A DNA stretch of 64,000 nucleotides from Halorussus limi (GTDB lineage: Archaea > Halobacteriota > Halobacteria > Halobacteriales > Haladaptataceae), in the NCBI RefSeq assembly GCF_023238205.1, contig NZ_CP096661.1:62001-126000 (forward strand). The letters are read 5' to 3'. Position 1 is the first letter of the stretch. Every line of letters begins with the position of its first letter. A program made the position numbers and the translations under genes. Of the stretch, positions 16,361-24,888 are shown piece after piece. The notes beneath the pieces are model-generated. The model saw nothing but the letters and a program-made list of their open reading frames with translations, was not told where the DNA came from and did no database searches.

Positions 16361-17065
16361 ATGGTCCCCCTTACGCGCAGGCGACTCCTCCACGGCGCGG
16401 TCGGCGCCCTCGTCGGCCTCGCCGGATGCAGCGATTCGAGAGACGGTACGTCCACGGAGACCGCGAGTCAGTCTCCGAGCAGCGACACCGGAGCGGTTCC
16501 GGACCACTACAGTCTGCGACGCCCCGACGAGAAACCGGCGGTCAGGGTCTCGGACGAGCGCCGACGAGGCACGACGGCGTCGTCCTCGCCCACCGACGGT
16601 CCCCCGGAAGACGCTCGACAGCGCGGTTTCGTCACCTCCACCGAGGCCGCACGGCGGATGTGGTTCGCCGACACGGACGGCGCGGCCGAGGCCCGCCAGT
16701 TCGTCGCCGACACCGACTTCGACAGCGAGACCCTCTACGTCGAGTTCTACCCGGTCAGGGAGTGTTACTCCCTCGAACTCTGTTCGGTCACGTGGTCGCG
16801 GACGGACATCCACACTCAGTACGGGAGTTACCTCCGCTCGTCCGACGTCTCCTGCGAGGTCGAGGCGAGAGACGGCGTTTCGTGGCTGATTCGCATCCCC
16901 GAGGTACTCGACCCGGAGGCGATGACCGGTGGCGGGTCGGGGTGGAGCAGCAACGGATGCGGTCGGCGACACCGACCGCCCGACCAGACGACGACCGACG
17001 CGCCCGACTTCGGCCCGAAACCGCCGACGAACGGTACCGAAACCGCGACGGAGGGCGACCGATGA
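16361..17065 (+). CDS. Tat lipoprotein of unknown function
   Basis: A 234-aa protein with a clear Tat/lipobox signal (TRRRLLHGAVGALVGLAGC). The mature part has a low-complexity Ser/Thr/Asp linker and then a compact domain (about residues 85-195) with four cysteines in ECYSLELCS, SSDVSCEV and SNGCG, which may form disulfides outside the cell. I do not recognise the family. ATG 16361 is preferred over the GTG 9 nt upstream because it directly precedes the signal. The ATGA overlap (17062-17065) with the next Tat lipoprotein indicates a two-gene operon and a shared extracytoplasmic job. Confidence 0.75.
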   Translation: MVPLTRRRLLHGAVGALVGLAGCSDSRDGTSTETASQSPSSDTGAVPDHYSLRRPDEKPAVRVSDERRRGTTASSSPTDGPPEDARQRGFVTSTEAARRMWFADTDGAAEARQFVADTDFDSETLYVEFYPVRECYSLELCSVTWSRTDIHTQYGSYLRSSDVSCEVEARDGVSWLIRIPEVLDPEAMTGGGSGWSSNGCGRRHRPPDQTTTDAPDFGPKPPTNGTETATEGDR

Positions 17066-18441
17066 CGGACGGCCGACCCGACGCGGCCCGCAGTGGCGCG
17101 GTACGGGGCGGCGGCGCGACGCGTCGCGGATTCCTCGCACTCGCCGGAACCGCGACGCTCGCTGGTTGTAACGGATTCGGTGGCATCGGCGGTGTCTTCG
17201 GGGACGAACCACCGACGCTCAGCGGCGAAGCGATCGGGGAAGCGGTTTCGGCGGACCCGCCGACGGTGCCCGAGACGGTGCCGATTCCGGTCGAGCAGTC
17301 GCGACTGGACGAGACGGCCGCGGCGGTCCGGGACCGCCTCGACTCGGTTCCCGCGCCGTTCGACGCCCGAGAGATTCCCAACGGTGCGATTCGAGACAAG
17401 GTCTCCCAGATGCGCGACGAGGCGACCACCGCGCTCGAAGACGCCGCCGACGCGCCCACGCCCGTCGAAACGATGACGAAACTCCGCACCGCTCGCGGAC
17501 GCGCCCGAGAGGTCACGGCGACGTGGGCGGCTATCGACGCCGGACTCGGGTTCGCCGACCTTCGAGAGACGGTCCCGGAGATTCGGGACGCCACCGACGC
17601 CTTCCGCGGTCGGTGGCGCTACGTCGGCGACGCGCCGATTCGAGCGGTGCTGGCCCACGCGAAAATCGAGGAACTGGTCGCGTTCGTCGGACACCGAACC
17701 GGGGGCGCGGTCGAGCGATACGGCCGGGAGGCCGAGAACCCGATACGGACGGGGGAGTTCGCGGGCGCCCTCGAAGAAGCACGCGCCGCGCTGGACGACG
17801 CCGAGTACCTCTACGACCGATACGAATCGTCGCTCGCCGACCCGCGCCGCGTTCGCTCGGAAGTGACTGCCGCCGGAGAGTCGTTGATTCAGACGCTCGA
17901 AAATCGGCGAGAAAAACTCCCCGACGGCAACCCCCGAAAGCCGTCGTCGTTCGTGGACCGCAATATAAAGCGCACTCCGGTCGGGTCCGCGATGACCGAA
18001 CTGTATCGAGGTCTGGACTACGCCGACGGACTCGAAGACGAACGCGCGACCGGCCGACGCGCGCAGGTCGTCGTCTCGGCCCACGAGACGCTGGTCAGAG
18101 TTCGCGCGTTCGAGTTACTCCGAGAGCGCGTCCAAAGCGGCGACCACGTCACCGTCGAGAGCGCCGACGACGTGCGCAAGATTCGCGAGTCGGCGATTAG
18201 AGCGTTCGAGGACGCTCTCGAATCGGGCACGAATCCGCGACTCGGCCGGCACGTCCTCTCGCAAATCGTCGGCGTCTTCGAGTACGCCGACGACCAATTG
18301 AAGGGCTACGACGAGGACAGCGACGTCTCCGCCAAGTGGCTCGACCGGGAACTCGGCCGGTACGTCCTCGCCGGCGCGATGGCGCGGGCGACGCCGAAGA
18401 CGAGCGCGGACGTCGCCGACGAGATTCGACGGGCGTTCTGA
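17062..18441 (+). CDS. Alpha-helical Tat lipoprotein of unknown function
   Basis: A 459-aa protein starting with a Tat signal (ATRRGFLALAGTATLAGC). The mature part is almost entirely predicted alpha helix with many Glu/Asp/Arg residues and several coiled-coil-like stretches, without cysteines or recognisable catalytic motifs. It is reminiscent of periplasmic-type helical-bundle lipoproteins, but no family can be named. Translation is probably coupled to the upstream lipoprotein through the 4-nt ATGA overlap, and the pair may form a surface complex. After its stop there is about 150 bp before the aIF1A gene, with no obvious terminator. Confidence 0.75.
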   Translation: MTDGRPDAARSGAVRGGGATRRGFLALAGTATLAGCNGFGGIGGVFGDEPPTLSGEAIGEAVSADPPTVPETVPIPVEQSRLDETAAAVRDRLDSVPAPFDAREIPNGAIRDKVSQMRDEATTALEDAADAPTPVETMTKLRTARGRAREVTATWAAIDAGLGFADLRETVPEIRDATDAFRGRWRYVGDAPIRAVLAHAKIEELVAFVGHRTGGAVERYGREAENPIRTGEFAGALEEARAALDDAEYLYDRYESSLADPRRVRSEVTAAGESLIQTLENRREKLPDGNPRKPSSFVDRNIKRTPVGSAMTELYRGLDYADGLEDERATGRRAQVVVSAHETLVRVRAFELLRERVQSGDHVTVESADDVRKIRESAIRAFEDALESGTNPRLGRHVLSQIVGVFEYADDQLKGYDEDSDVSAKWLDRELGRYVLAGAMARATPKTSADVADEIRRAF

Positions 18442-18595
18442 CGGGTCGGCGGTCCCCGGCCCAGAACCCTGCGGACGGACGTTTACCCCCTGCGGAGCGG
18501 AAACGACGGAGGGAGACGAACCCCCGTGTGCCATCAGTGTTATACGTCACCAAACATCTCGGATGACTTTTCCGTGGGGCGTTCCTCTGTAAGGT

Positions 18596-18880
18596 ATGAG
18601 CGAAAACTCCGGGCGGCGAAACCTTCGCATGCCCAACAGCGACGAGTTGTTCGGCGTCGTGACCGAACACAACGGCGGAAACCACGTGCGCGTCCAGTGC
18701 GAGGACGGCCAGAACCGAATGGGCCGCATCCCCGGACGAATGAAGTACCGAACGTGGATCAACCAAGGCGACGTCGTCCTCGTCGACCCGTGGGACTGGC
18801 AGGACGAGAAGGCCGACGTCGAATGGCGCTACACCGAGCAGGACGCCGACCAGCTCCGCGCCGAAGGCCACATCGACTAA
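18596..18880 (+). CDS. eif1A: Translation initiation factor aIF1A
   Basis: A 94-aa S1/OB-fold protein that binds the 30S A-site region and assists start-codon selection. The sequence contains the eIF1A hallmarks: [40 protein letters not shown] and [11 protein letters not shown], with the acidic tail of haloarchaeal members. Size is normal for the family. The SD-like AAGGT directly before the ATG is weak. A good rho-independent-like hairpin with a U-rich tail follows at 18893. Confidence 0.95.
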   Translation: MSENSGRRNLRMPNSDELFGVVTEHNGGNHVRVQCEDGQNRMGRIPGRMKYRTWINQGDVVLVDPWDWQDEKADVEWRYTEQDADQLRAEGHID

Positions 18881-18892
18881 CGCCGCCGCGAT

Positions 18893-18927
18893 ACCGACCC
18901 GTCTGGGTCGGTTCGTCTCGTTTTACT
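18893..18927 (+). terminator. Hairpin terminator after aIF1A
   Basis: ACCGACCC-gtct-GGGTCGGT is a perfect 8-bp stem with a 4-nt loop (18893-18912), followed by TCGTCTCGTTTTACTC, a T-rich tract. It starts 12 nt after the aIF1A stop codon. Confidence 0.7.
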
Positions 18928-19050
18928 CTATCTCATCTCACTAGCGGAGTGACGACGAGTTCGTTCACGTAGCAGTCCGCTGTCGAACAGTTCGACGGTC
19001 AGACGGTCGGGTCGCCGTCAAGAACTTACACGCATAACCGAACCAACCGT

Positions 19051-20274
19051 ATGGAGACGACTGTCCTCGTAATCGGCGGCGGCGCGACCGGGACCGGAAT
19101 CGCCCGCGACCTCGCGCTTCGCGGCGTGGACGCGACGCTCGTCGACCGCGGCGGTCTCGCCAGCGGCACGTCCGGACGCTCCCACGGCCTGTTACACAGC
19201 GGGGCGCGCTACGCCGAGTCCGACCCGGTCGGCGCCGAGGAGTGCATCGAAGCAAACCGCGTTCTCAAGGAAATTGCCGGGGCCTGCGTCCGCGACACCG
19301 GCGGACTGTTCGTCCAACTCGCCGAGGACGACCCCGCGTACTTCGAGACAAAGCGCGAGGCCTGCGAAACCGTCGGTATCCCGGCGAACGTCCTCGACGG
19401 CGACGCCGCGGGCGAAGTCGTCCCGGACCTCTCGGCCGACGTCGAGCGTGCGATGGAGGTGCCCGACGCCGTCGTCTACCCCTCGCGACTCGTCGCCGCC
19501 AACGCGGCCGACGCCCGCGACCACGGCGCGACGATTCACCCCCACGCTCCTGTAGAGGGCATGACCGTCGTCGACGGACGCATCACCGGCGTCGACGTCG
19601 GAGGGACCGTCGACGACCGCGTCGACCCCGACTACGTCGTCAACGCGGCCGGCGCGTGGGCCGAACAGGTCGCCGCGATGGCCGGCGTAGACGTAGAGAT
19701 GCGGCCGACGCGGGGCGTGATGGTCTCCGTCGAGTACGACCGCCTCGGCCCCGTCCTTAACCGGTGTCGCGCCCCCGACGACGGAGACATTATCGTGCCA
19801 CACGACTCGGAGGTCGTCCTCGGAACCACGAGCGTCCGCGTCGAGAGTCCCGACGAGTACCCGACCGAGGAGTGGGAGGTCTCGAAAACGGTCGCGGAGT
19901 GCGCCGCCATGCTCCCGCCGGTCGCCGACGCACCGACGGTCCGGACGTGGTGGGGCGTCCGCCCGCTGTACGGCCCCGACGAGGACGAACGCGGCGGCCG
20001 CGGCATCTCCCGCGGGTTCTTCCGATTGGACCACGCCGCCGACGGCGTCGACAACTTCGCGAGCGTCGTCGGCGGGAAACTGACCACGTACCGCCAGATG
20101 GCGGAGTCGGCCACCGACCACGTCTGCGACCGGTTGGGCGTCGACGCCGAGTGCCTGACCGCGGACCGCCAACTCCCCGGCGCGGACGCCCCCGACCGAC
20201 TCGACGAACTCGTCGCCGAGTTCGACGGGCAGAGCGTGACCGACGCCGACGTAGTTGGCGCATGTGAATCGTGA
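19051..20274 (+). CDS. glpA: GlpA-like FAD-dependent glycerol-3-phosphate dehydrogenase, C-terminally short
   Basis: A 407-aa FAD enzyme that would oxidise sn-glycerol-3-phosphate to DHAP. The N-terminal FAD motif is VIGGGATGTGIARDLALRG, followed by GTSGRSHGLLHSGARYA, as in GlpA/GlpD. Later come VNAAGAWAEQVA and SVVGGKLTTYRQMAE, also family hallmarks. Haloarchaeal GlpA proteins are usually about 550-580 aa, with a C-terminal [2Fe-2S]/BFD-like domain carrying cysteines. Here the frame ends at DADVVGACES just where that domain should begin, and no glpB, glpC or glpK follows. It may be a truncated copy or a naturally short paralogue. Confidence 0.8.
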   Translation: METTVLVIGGGATGTGIARDLALRGVDATLVDRGGLASGTSGRSHGLLHSGARYAESDPVGAEECIEANRVLKEIAGACVRDTGGLFVQLAEDDPAYFETKREACETVGIPANVLDGDAAGEVVPDLSADVERAMEVPDAVVYPSRLVAANAADARDHGATIHPHAPVEGMTVVDGRITGVDVGGTVDDRVDPDYVVNAAGAWAEQVAAMAGVDVEMRPTRGVMVSVEYDRLGPVLNRCRAPDDGDIIVPHDSEVVLGTTSVRVESPDEYPTEEWEVSKTVAECAAMLPPVADAPTVRTWWGVRPLYGPDEDERGGRGISRGFFRLDHAADGVDNFASVVGGKLTTYRQMAESATDHVCDRLGVDAECLTADRQLPGADAPDRLDELVAEFDGQSVTDADVVGACES

Positions 20275-20301
20275 AGTGATTTCAGTTCGACGGGCCTCTA
20301 C

Positions 20302-20589
20302 CTACGACGCCGAATCGTCCGGGTCGGCCGTCGCCTCGGACCGCGCGCCTTCGAGTTCCGCTTCGAGGTCCTCGATGCGCTTCTCTTGAGCGAGGACCAT
20401 CGAGAGCAGGACGACGACCATCGGGTTCCGGCGGTCGAGGTAGCCGCCCGCGTCGGCGTACCGGCGGGCGTCCTCCCAGAGGCGGTCGAAGCGGTCCCTG
20501 TCCGGCCGGCGGAGCGCCCGCCGGTAGTCCCGCCAGCTATCTTCGAGCGACGCGAGCGTGTCGCGGAACGCCGTGTTAGCGGGCCCCAT
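20302..20589 (-). CDS. Small conserved-type haloarchaeal protein, helical
   Basis: A 95-aa mostly helical protein with many Arg/Glu/Asp residues: an N-terminal amphipathic region (TLASLEDSWRDYRRALRRPDRDRFDRLWEDA), a middle RNPMVVVLLSMVLAQEKRIEDLE segment forming a leucine-rich helix or coiled coil, and an acidic tail. I recognise it as the kind of short protein found widely in haloarchaea but cannot name a function. It converges on glpA with about 28 nt between stops. Confidence 0.6.
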   Translation of the reverse strand: MGPANTAFRDTLASLEDSWRDYRRALRRPDRDRFDRLWEDARRYADAGGYLDRRNPMVVVLLSMVLAQEKRIEDLEAELEGARSEATADPDDSAS

Positions 20590-21068
20590 CGACGCTCACC
20601 TCCGTGGTCGGCGCGGCGCTGGTCGCGGTCGCTCGCTCGTCTCCCACCGAATCGAGCGGACGAACGCCTACCGCTAACTCGGGTCGCTCCGATTTCGGTA
20701 CCCCACCGTTCTGTGGTATCGCTCGCATACACAGACGTACTCGCGGTAGCCGGTTAAGCGTCGGCGCGCGGCTTCCAGAAGTTCCGGAAGCGAGCCGTGT
20801 CCCGGAGGAGGACGAGTTAGGGGCTCACGTTGCGGATGCCTCGGTTTCCAAACGTTACCGGAATCGACCGCCGCGTCCAGTCGCGGCCCGTTCTTCGGTC
20901 GAATTGTGCGTTACTCCTCTCCCTGTTTGAGAGGTGGCTACGAACGCTGTCGTTAGCCTTCGGTCTTTTTACATATCTGTCGTTTCGCTGCGCACCTTCG
21001 CAGAAGATACTTGACAGTCTGCTTGTCCGCCAATCTCTTTTTAACGTCAGTTATTGTAGGAGGCGGTA
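20590..21068. other. Intergenic region with promoter and Shine-Dalgarno of the APC-USP permease
   Basis: No gene is supported in these 479 bases. The right end has a TATA-like TTTTTAACG (about 21036-21044) and a strong Shine-Dalgarno GGAGG (21059-21063) a few bases before ATG 21069, so the permease mRNA has a short leader. The stretch from about 20900 to 21050 is noticeably richer in A/T than the flanks. Confidence 0.5.
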
Positions 21069-23489
21069 ATGGCGGATGATTCTTCGCAAGACGTCACGAC
21101 GGGGGATCAAGTCGGCGGGGAGGAGGGAGACGTAGAGACGGAACTGTCGCGGGACATGAGTCTCTTCGACATCACCTTCATCGGCGTGGGGGCGATGATC
21201 GGCGCGGGCGTGTTCGCGCTCACCGGGTTCGCCGCCGGACTCGCCGGACCCGCGCTGACGCTCGCGTTTCTCCTCAACGGCTTCGTGGCGATGTTCACTG
21301 CGGTGTCGTACGCGGAACTCGGCGCGGCGTTCCCCGAGGCCGGCGGTGGCTACCTCTGGGTGAAAGAGGCGCTCGTAGACCCCAACGGGTTCTACGCCGG
21401 GTGGATGAGTTGGTTCGCTCACGCGGTCGCGTGTTCGCTCTACGCCGTCACCTTCGGGGTCTTCCTCGTCGAACTCATCGTCTACTCGACGGGACTCCCC
21501 CACGAGTTCCATCTCTTCGGGTTCGTCACCCCGATAATGGCCGAAAAGGGATTATCGGTCCTCATGGTCGCCGCCTTCGCATACATCAACTACCGCGGAG
21601 CGGAGGAGACCGGAAAGGCGGGCGTGGTCGTCACGGGAATCAAAATCGTCATCCTCGGGGCGTTCATCGCGTTCGGCGCGTACGCGACCGTCACCGCTCC
21701 CCAGTGGACCGACAAGTTCTTCGCCAGTCCCTCGTTCGCGCCGAACGGCCTGTTCGGTATCATCGGCGCGATGGGGTTCACCTACATCGCGTTCGAGGGG
21801 TACGAAATCATCGTGCAGTCCGGCGAAGAGGTCGTCGACCCCGGTAAGAACATCCCGAAGGCGGTGTTCTATTCGATGCTGATAGTCGTCCCTATCTACG
21901 TCCTCGTGGCGTTCGCGTCCATCGGCGGCATCGACGTGACCCAACGCATCATCGGGTTAGCCGAGGTGGGCGGCCAACAGAGCGTCTACACGTGGGAACT
22001 GCTCGGCGAACTCGGCGAACTCGGCATCATCCGCGCCGCGGGCCAGTTCATGCCCTACGGCGTTCCGCTGTTGCTGTTCGCCGGACTGGCGGCGACCATG
22101 AGCGCACTGAACGCGACAGTGTACTCGTCGAGTCGCGTCTCGTTCGCCATGGGTCGCGACCGCGCGCTTCCCGGCGTCTTCGACCGAATTCACCCCGACA
22201 AGCGGACGCCCCACTGGGCGATTTTCATCTCCGCTATCCTCATCGCGGCGATGGCGGTCATCCTTCCCATCGAGGCGGTTGCGGCTTCGGCGGACATCAT
22301 GTTCATCCTGCTGTTCGTCCAAGTGAACTGGACGGTCATCCGGATGCGCGAGACACACCCCGACCTGCCGCGGACGTACGAAGTGCCGTACATGCCGTGG
22401 CCGCCGCTCATCGGCATCGGACTGCAGATACTACTGACGCCGTTCCTCATCTACACCCTCGGACTGGAGGCCATCGGTATCGGCGAGAGCAACCACGGTC
22501 TCATCGCGCTGGTGACGACCGCAATCTGGATGCTGTTCGGTCTCGCGATTTACTACGGCTACTCCAAGCGAAAGGAGGCCGAGCAGATAGAGCAGGAGAC
22601 GCCCACGCTGCTGACCGAACGTAGTCCGTCGGAGTCGGACGGTCAAATCGTGGTCCCGATAGCGAACCCGGAAAACGCCGAGCAGTTGATGCGGACCGCG
22701 GTCGATATCGCGCGCGACAAAGACGCCGAAATCCTAGTGATGAGCGTCGTCACCGTCCCTCAACAGACCCCGATTTCCGAGGGTCGGACGTTCGTCACGG
22801 ACGAACGGGAGGTGGTCGAGCGAGCGATGGACATCGCGAAGGAAGTCGACGTGCCGGTCAGCGGGACGGTCCGTATCGGTCACGACGTCGCACAGGCGAT
22901 CATCAACACCGTCGAACAGTACGACTGCGAGACGGTTCTGATGGGGTGGAAGGGACAACACAAGACTCAGCGGCGAGACATCGTCCTCGGAAGTAACGTC
23001 GATACGGTCGTACAGAAGGCGGACGCCGACGTACTCGTCGAGCGAATCGGAAGCGCGACGGGGACCGTCGAGTCCATCCTGCTCCCGACGGCGGGCGGAC
23101 CCCACGCCGAGTTCGCCGCCGAAATAGCGCAAGCGATAGCCCGCACGACGGGCGCCCGTATCGACGTGGTTCACATTGTCGACCCGGGCGCGAGCGACCA
23201 GCGGCGACAGGAGGCACGGGACACCGTCGAGTCTACGGCTGCTATCTTCGAGGGTGACGACATCGCCGAAACGAACGTCGTCGAGGGCGAGGACATCGTC
23301 ACCGCTATCGTTGACCGGTCGGAGTCCTCCGACCTCACGATTATCGGTGCCACCCGAGAGGGACTGCTCCAACAGTTCGTCTTCGGGGTCGTTCCCGAAC
23401 AGGTTGGATGGCAGGCGAAGAACACCGTCATCATGGCGAAACGGAACACGGACATTGCGTCACGACTCGCTCGTTGGCTCGGGCGGTAA
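21069..23489 (+). CDS. APC-family amino-acid permease fused to two universal-stress-protein domains
   Basis: An 806-aa membrane transporter. After an acidic N-terminus, residues about 30-490 form an APC/amino-acid-permease core with around 12 TM segments and the consensus TM1 loop GVGAMIGAGVFALTGFAAG. Residues about 520-660 and 665-790 are two UspA-like domains; the second contains the nucleotide-binding-type GATREGLLQQFVFG. APC-USP fusions occur in haloarchaea and probably let ATP/AMP status gate uptake of amino acids or polyamines. It has a leader with a good Shine-Dalgarno. The neighbour on the opposite strand is TrkA, suggesting a membrane-transport/stress block. Substrate is unknown. Confidence 0.9.
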   Translation: MADDSSQDVTTGDQVGGEEGDVETELSRDMSLFDITFIGVGAMIGAGVFALTGFAAGLAGPALTLAFLLNGFVAMFTAVSYAELGAAFPEAGGGYLWVKEALVDPNGFYAGWMSWFAHAVACSLYAVTFGVFLVELIVYSTGLPHEFHLFGFVTPIMAEKGLSVLMVAAFAYINYRGAEETGKAGVVVTGIKIVILGAFIAFGAYATVTAPQWTDKFFASPSFAPNGLFGIIGAMGFTYIAFEGYEIIVQSGEEVVDPGKNIPKAVFYSMLIVVPIYVLVAFASIGGIDVTQRIIGLAEVGGQQSVYTWELLGELGELGIIRAAGQFMPYGVPLLLFAGLAATMSALNATVYSSSRVSFAMGRDRALPGVFDRIHPDKRTPHWAIFISAILIAAMAVILPIEAVAASADIMFILLFVQVNWTVIRMRETHPDLPRTYEVPYMPWPPLIGIGLQILLTPFLIYTLGLEAIGIGESNHGLIALVTTAIWMLFGLAIYYGYSKRKEAEQIEQETPTLLTERSPSESDGQIVVPIANPENAEQLMRTAVDIARDKDAEILVMSVVTVPQQTPISEGRTFVTDEREVVERAMDIAKEVDVPVSGTVRIGHDVAQAIINTVEQYDCETVLMGWKGQHKTQRRDIVLGSNVDTVVQKADADVLVERIGSATGTVESILLPTAGGPHAEFAAEIAQAIARTTGARIDVVHIVDPGASDQRRQEARDTVESTAAIFEGDDIAETNVVEGEDIVTAIVDRSESSDLTIIGATREGLLQQFVFGVVPEQVGWQAKNTVIMAKRNTDIASRLARWLGR

Positions 23490-23527
23490 CGACGCGACAC
23501 TCCCTACAGCGGTCTCCTGTGGACTCG

Positions 23528-24217
23528 CTAGGTGACTTTCGACCGGACTCCCTCCTCACCCACGAACACTTCGATAATCTCGGGTTCGAAGCCGCGCGTC
23601 GAGAACACGGTTACCAAGTCCCCGGTCCGAATTTCGGTGTCGCCTTGCGGGAGGATGACGGAGTGGTCGCGTTCGATGGCGACCACCCGAACGTCGTCGG
23701 GGAGGATGCCGTCTTCGTCAGCAGTAGCGAGCGTCCGGTGAACGAGCGGGCTACCCTCGCCGACCGTAATCTCGAATATCTCCGCGTCCCCGGAGAGGTG
23801 CATGAAGTCCTTGATTGCCGGCCGCTGGACCGCCCGATAGAGGTACTCTGCGATCAAGTGTTCCGGATTTTCGAGGACGTTGACGCCGAGTTGGCGGAAC
23901 AGACCCATGTGTTCGGGGTTGTGGACGACGGAGACTTGGGAGGGGATTTCGAGTTCTTGAGCGAGGAGCATCACCATGATGTTCGTGGCGTCGGATTCGG
24001 TCGTGCTGATGATGGCGTCGGCCTGTTCGGCGCCCGCTTCCTCGAGCGCGTCCATCACCGTCGCGTCTCGGTTCAGCACGAGACAGTCGAAGTTCTGGGC
24101 GGTACGGGTGGCTACTGCCTCGTCTTTCTCGATTACGACCACGTTGTTGTTCTCTCGGGTCGCGATTTCGAGGAGTTGCGACCCGATGTCGCCCGCACCA
24201 ACGATAATGACGTACAT
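23528..24217 (-). CDS. trkA: TrkA-type K+ uptake regulatory subunit
   Basis: A 229-aa cytosolic regulator that binds NAD(H) and gates a TrkH-type potassium channel. The TrkA_N/RCK domain starts with YVIIVGAGDIGSQLLE (Rossmann GxGxxG) and ends with a VVHNPEHMGLFRQLGV segment. The TrkA_C domain (about 140-229) includes FEITVGEGSPLVHRTL. Family proteins are often about 220 aa (single unit) or 450 aa (tandem); this is a single unit. ATG 24217 is chosen because it begins the first beta strand and lies about 25 nt after a TATA-like CTTTTAAG, giving a leaderless mRNA. The trkH gene lies 0.7 kb away. Confidence 0.92.
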   Translation of the reverse strand: MYVIIVGAGDIGSQLLEIATRENNNVVVIEKDEAVATRTAQNFDCLVLNRDATVMDALEEAGAEQADAIISTTESDATNIMVMLLAQELEIPSQVSVVHNPEHMGLFRQLGVNVLENPEHLIAEYLYRAVQRPAIKDFMHLSGDAEIFEITVGEGSPLVHRTLATADEDGILPDDVRVVAIERDHSVILPQGDTEIRTGDLVTVFSTRGFEPEIIEVFVGEEGVRSKVT

Positions 24218-24301
24218 GCTGGTTTTAGGAAGGCACAATCGCTTAAAAGTGATGGATTCTGATTCCACAATTCTAAGTAGGAGAACTACGAAGTGCGAAT
24301 C

Positions 24302-24673
24302 ATGTCACAGAATCCTAACAGCCACTCGGATTCCTCCGCTTCTCCGCCTTCTGACCTCCCCGAGGACCTCGCGGACCGACTCCCCCAACTGAACGAGTCC
24401 GAACTCCGCGCCGTCGTTTCGCACGCTCGCTCGCTGTTGCCCGAACCGCCGACGGTGGAGGACTTGCTCGAAGCCAAATCCGGCGAGGAACTCCTCGAAG
24501 TGGACGAGAAGGAAGGGTACACGATGGTCGCCAAGAAACAACCGTGTGCGGAAGGCTGCGACGAGTGCCCGCACGGACCGTACCTGTATCACGTTCGGGT
24601 CGAAAACCATCCCGAACGAGGGAAAGAGCCGTCTTTACACTGGGAGTTCATCGGCCCCGTCTCCGAGTCGTGA
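24302..24673 (+). CDS. Small Cys-containing protein of unknown function (DUF6788-like)
   Basis: A 123-aa acidic protein: N-terminal Ser/Pro/Asp-rich stretch, a helical region (PEDLADRLPQLNESELRAVV), and a C-terminal segment CAEGCDECPHGPYLYHVRV with a three-cysteine plus histidine cluster that could bind zinc. This CxxxCxxCPHGPY pattern recalls small proteins of the DUF6788 type; the assignment is tentative. It is divergent from trkA and convergent with the trkH operon. Confidence 0.6.
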   Translation: MSQNPNSHSDSSASPPSDLPEDLADRLPQLNESELRAVVSHARSLLPEPPTVEDLLEAKSGEELLEVDEKEGYTMVAKKQPCAEGCDECPHGPYLYHVRVENHPERGKEPSLHWEFIGPVSES

Positions 24674-24684
24674 GGAGAGCGGGC

Positions 24685-24888
24685 TCACGACGAGAGGGCT
24701 TTCGAGAGCGTGTACCCGACGAAGGCCGCGAGATACCCCATCGCCAAGAGTATCGTGCCTATCGACCGACCGAGTAGGGCGACGGTGGCGATGAGCAGCG
24801 GTCCGACGAGCAGCAGCGAGTCGAACGCGCGGTCGTTCGGTCCCGCGTCGAGAATCTCTCCGATGACCGGGACGCTATCGGGGTTCAT
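24685..24888 (-). CDS. Small membrane protein co-translated with TrkH
   Basis: A 67-aa protein with two predicted TM segments (about residues 25-42 and 44-62) after a short hydrophilic N-terminus. Its ATGA overlaps the trkH stop and a good Shine-Dalgarno GGAGGG lies inside the end of trkH, so it is almost certainly made together with TrkH. Family not recognised. Context suggests an accessory subunit of the potassium transporter. Confidence 0.65.
   Translation of the reverse strand: MNPDSVPVIGEILDAGPNDRAFDSLLLVGPLLIATVALLGRSIGTILLAMGYLAAFVGYTLSKALSS

Noticed and set aside
20298-20732. 144-aa Arg/Ser-rich minus frame around 20.3-20.7 kb
   Set aside because: Overlaps the better 95-aa frame in another phase and reads as low-complexity Arg/Thr/Ser.
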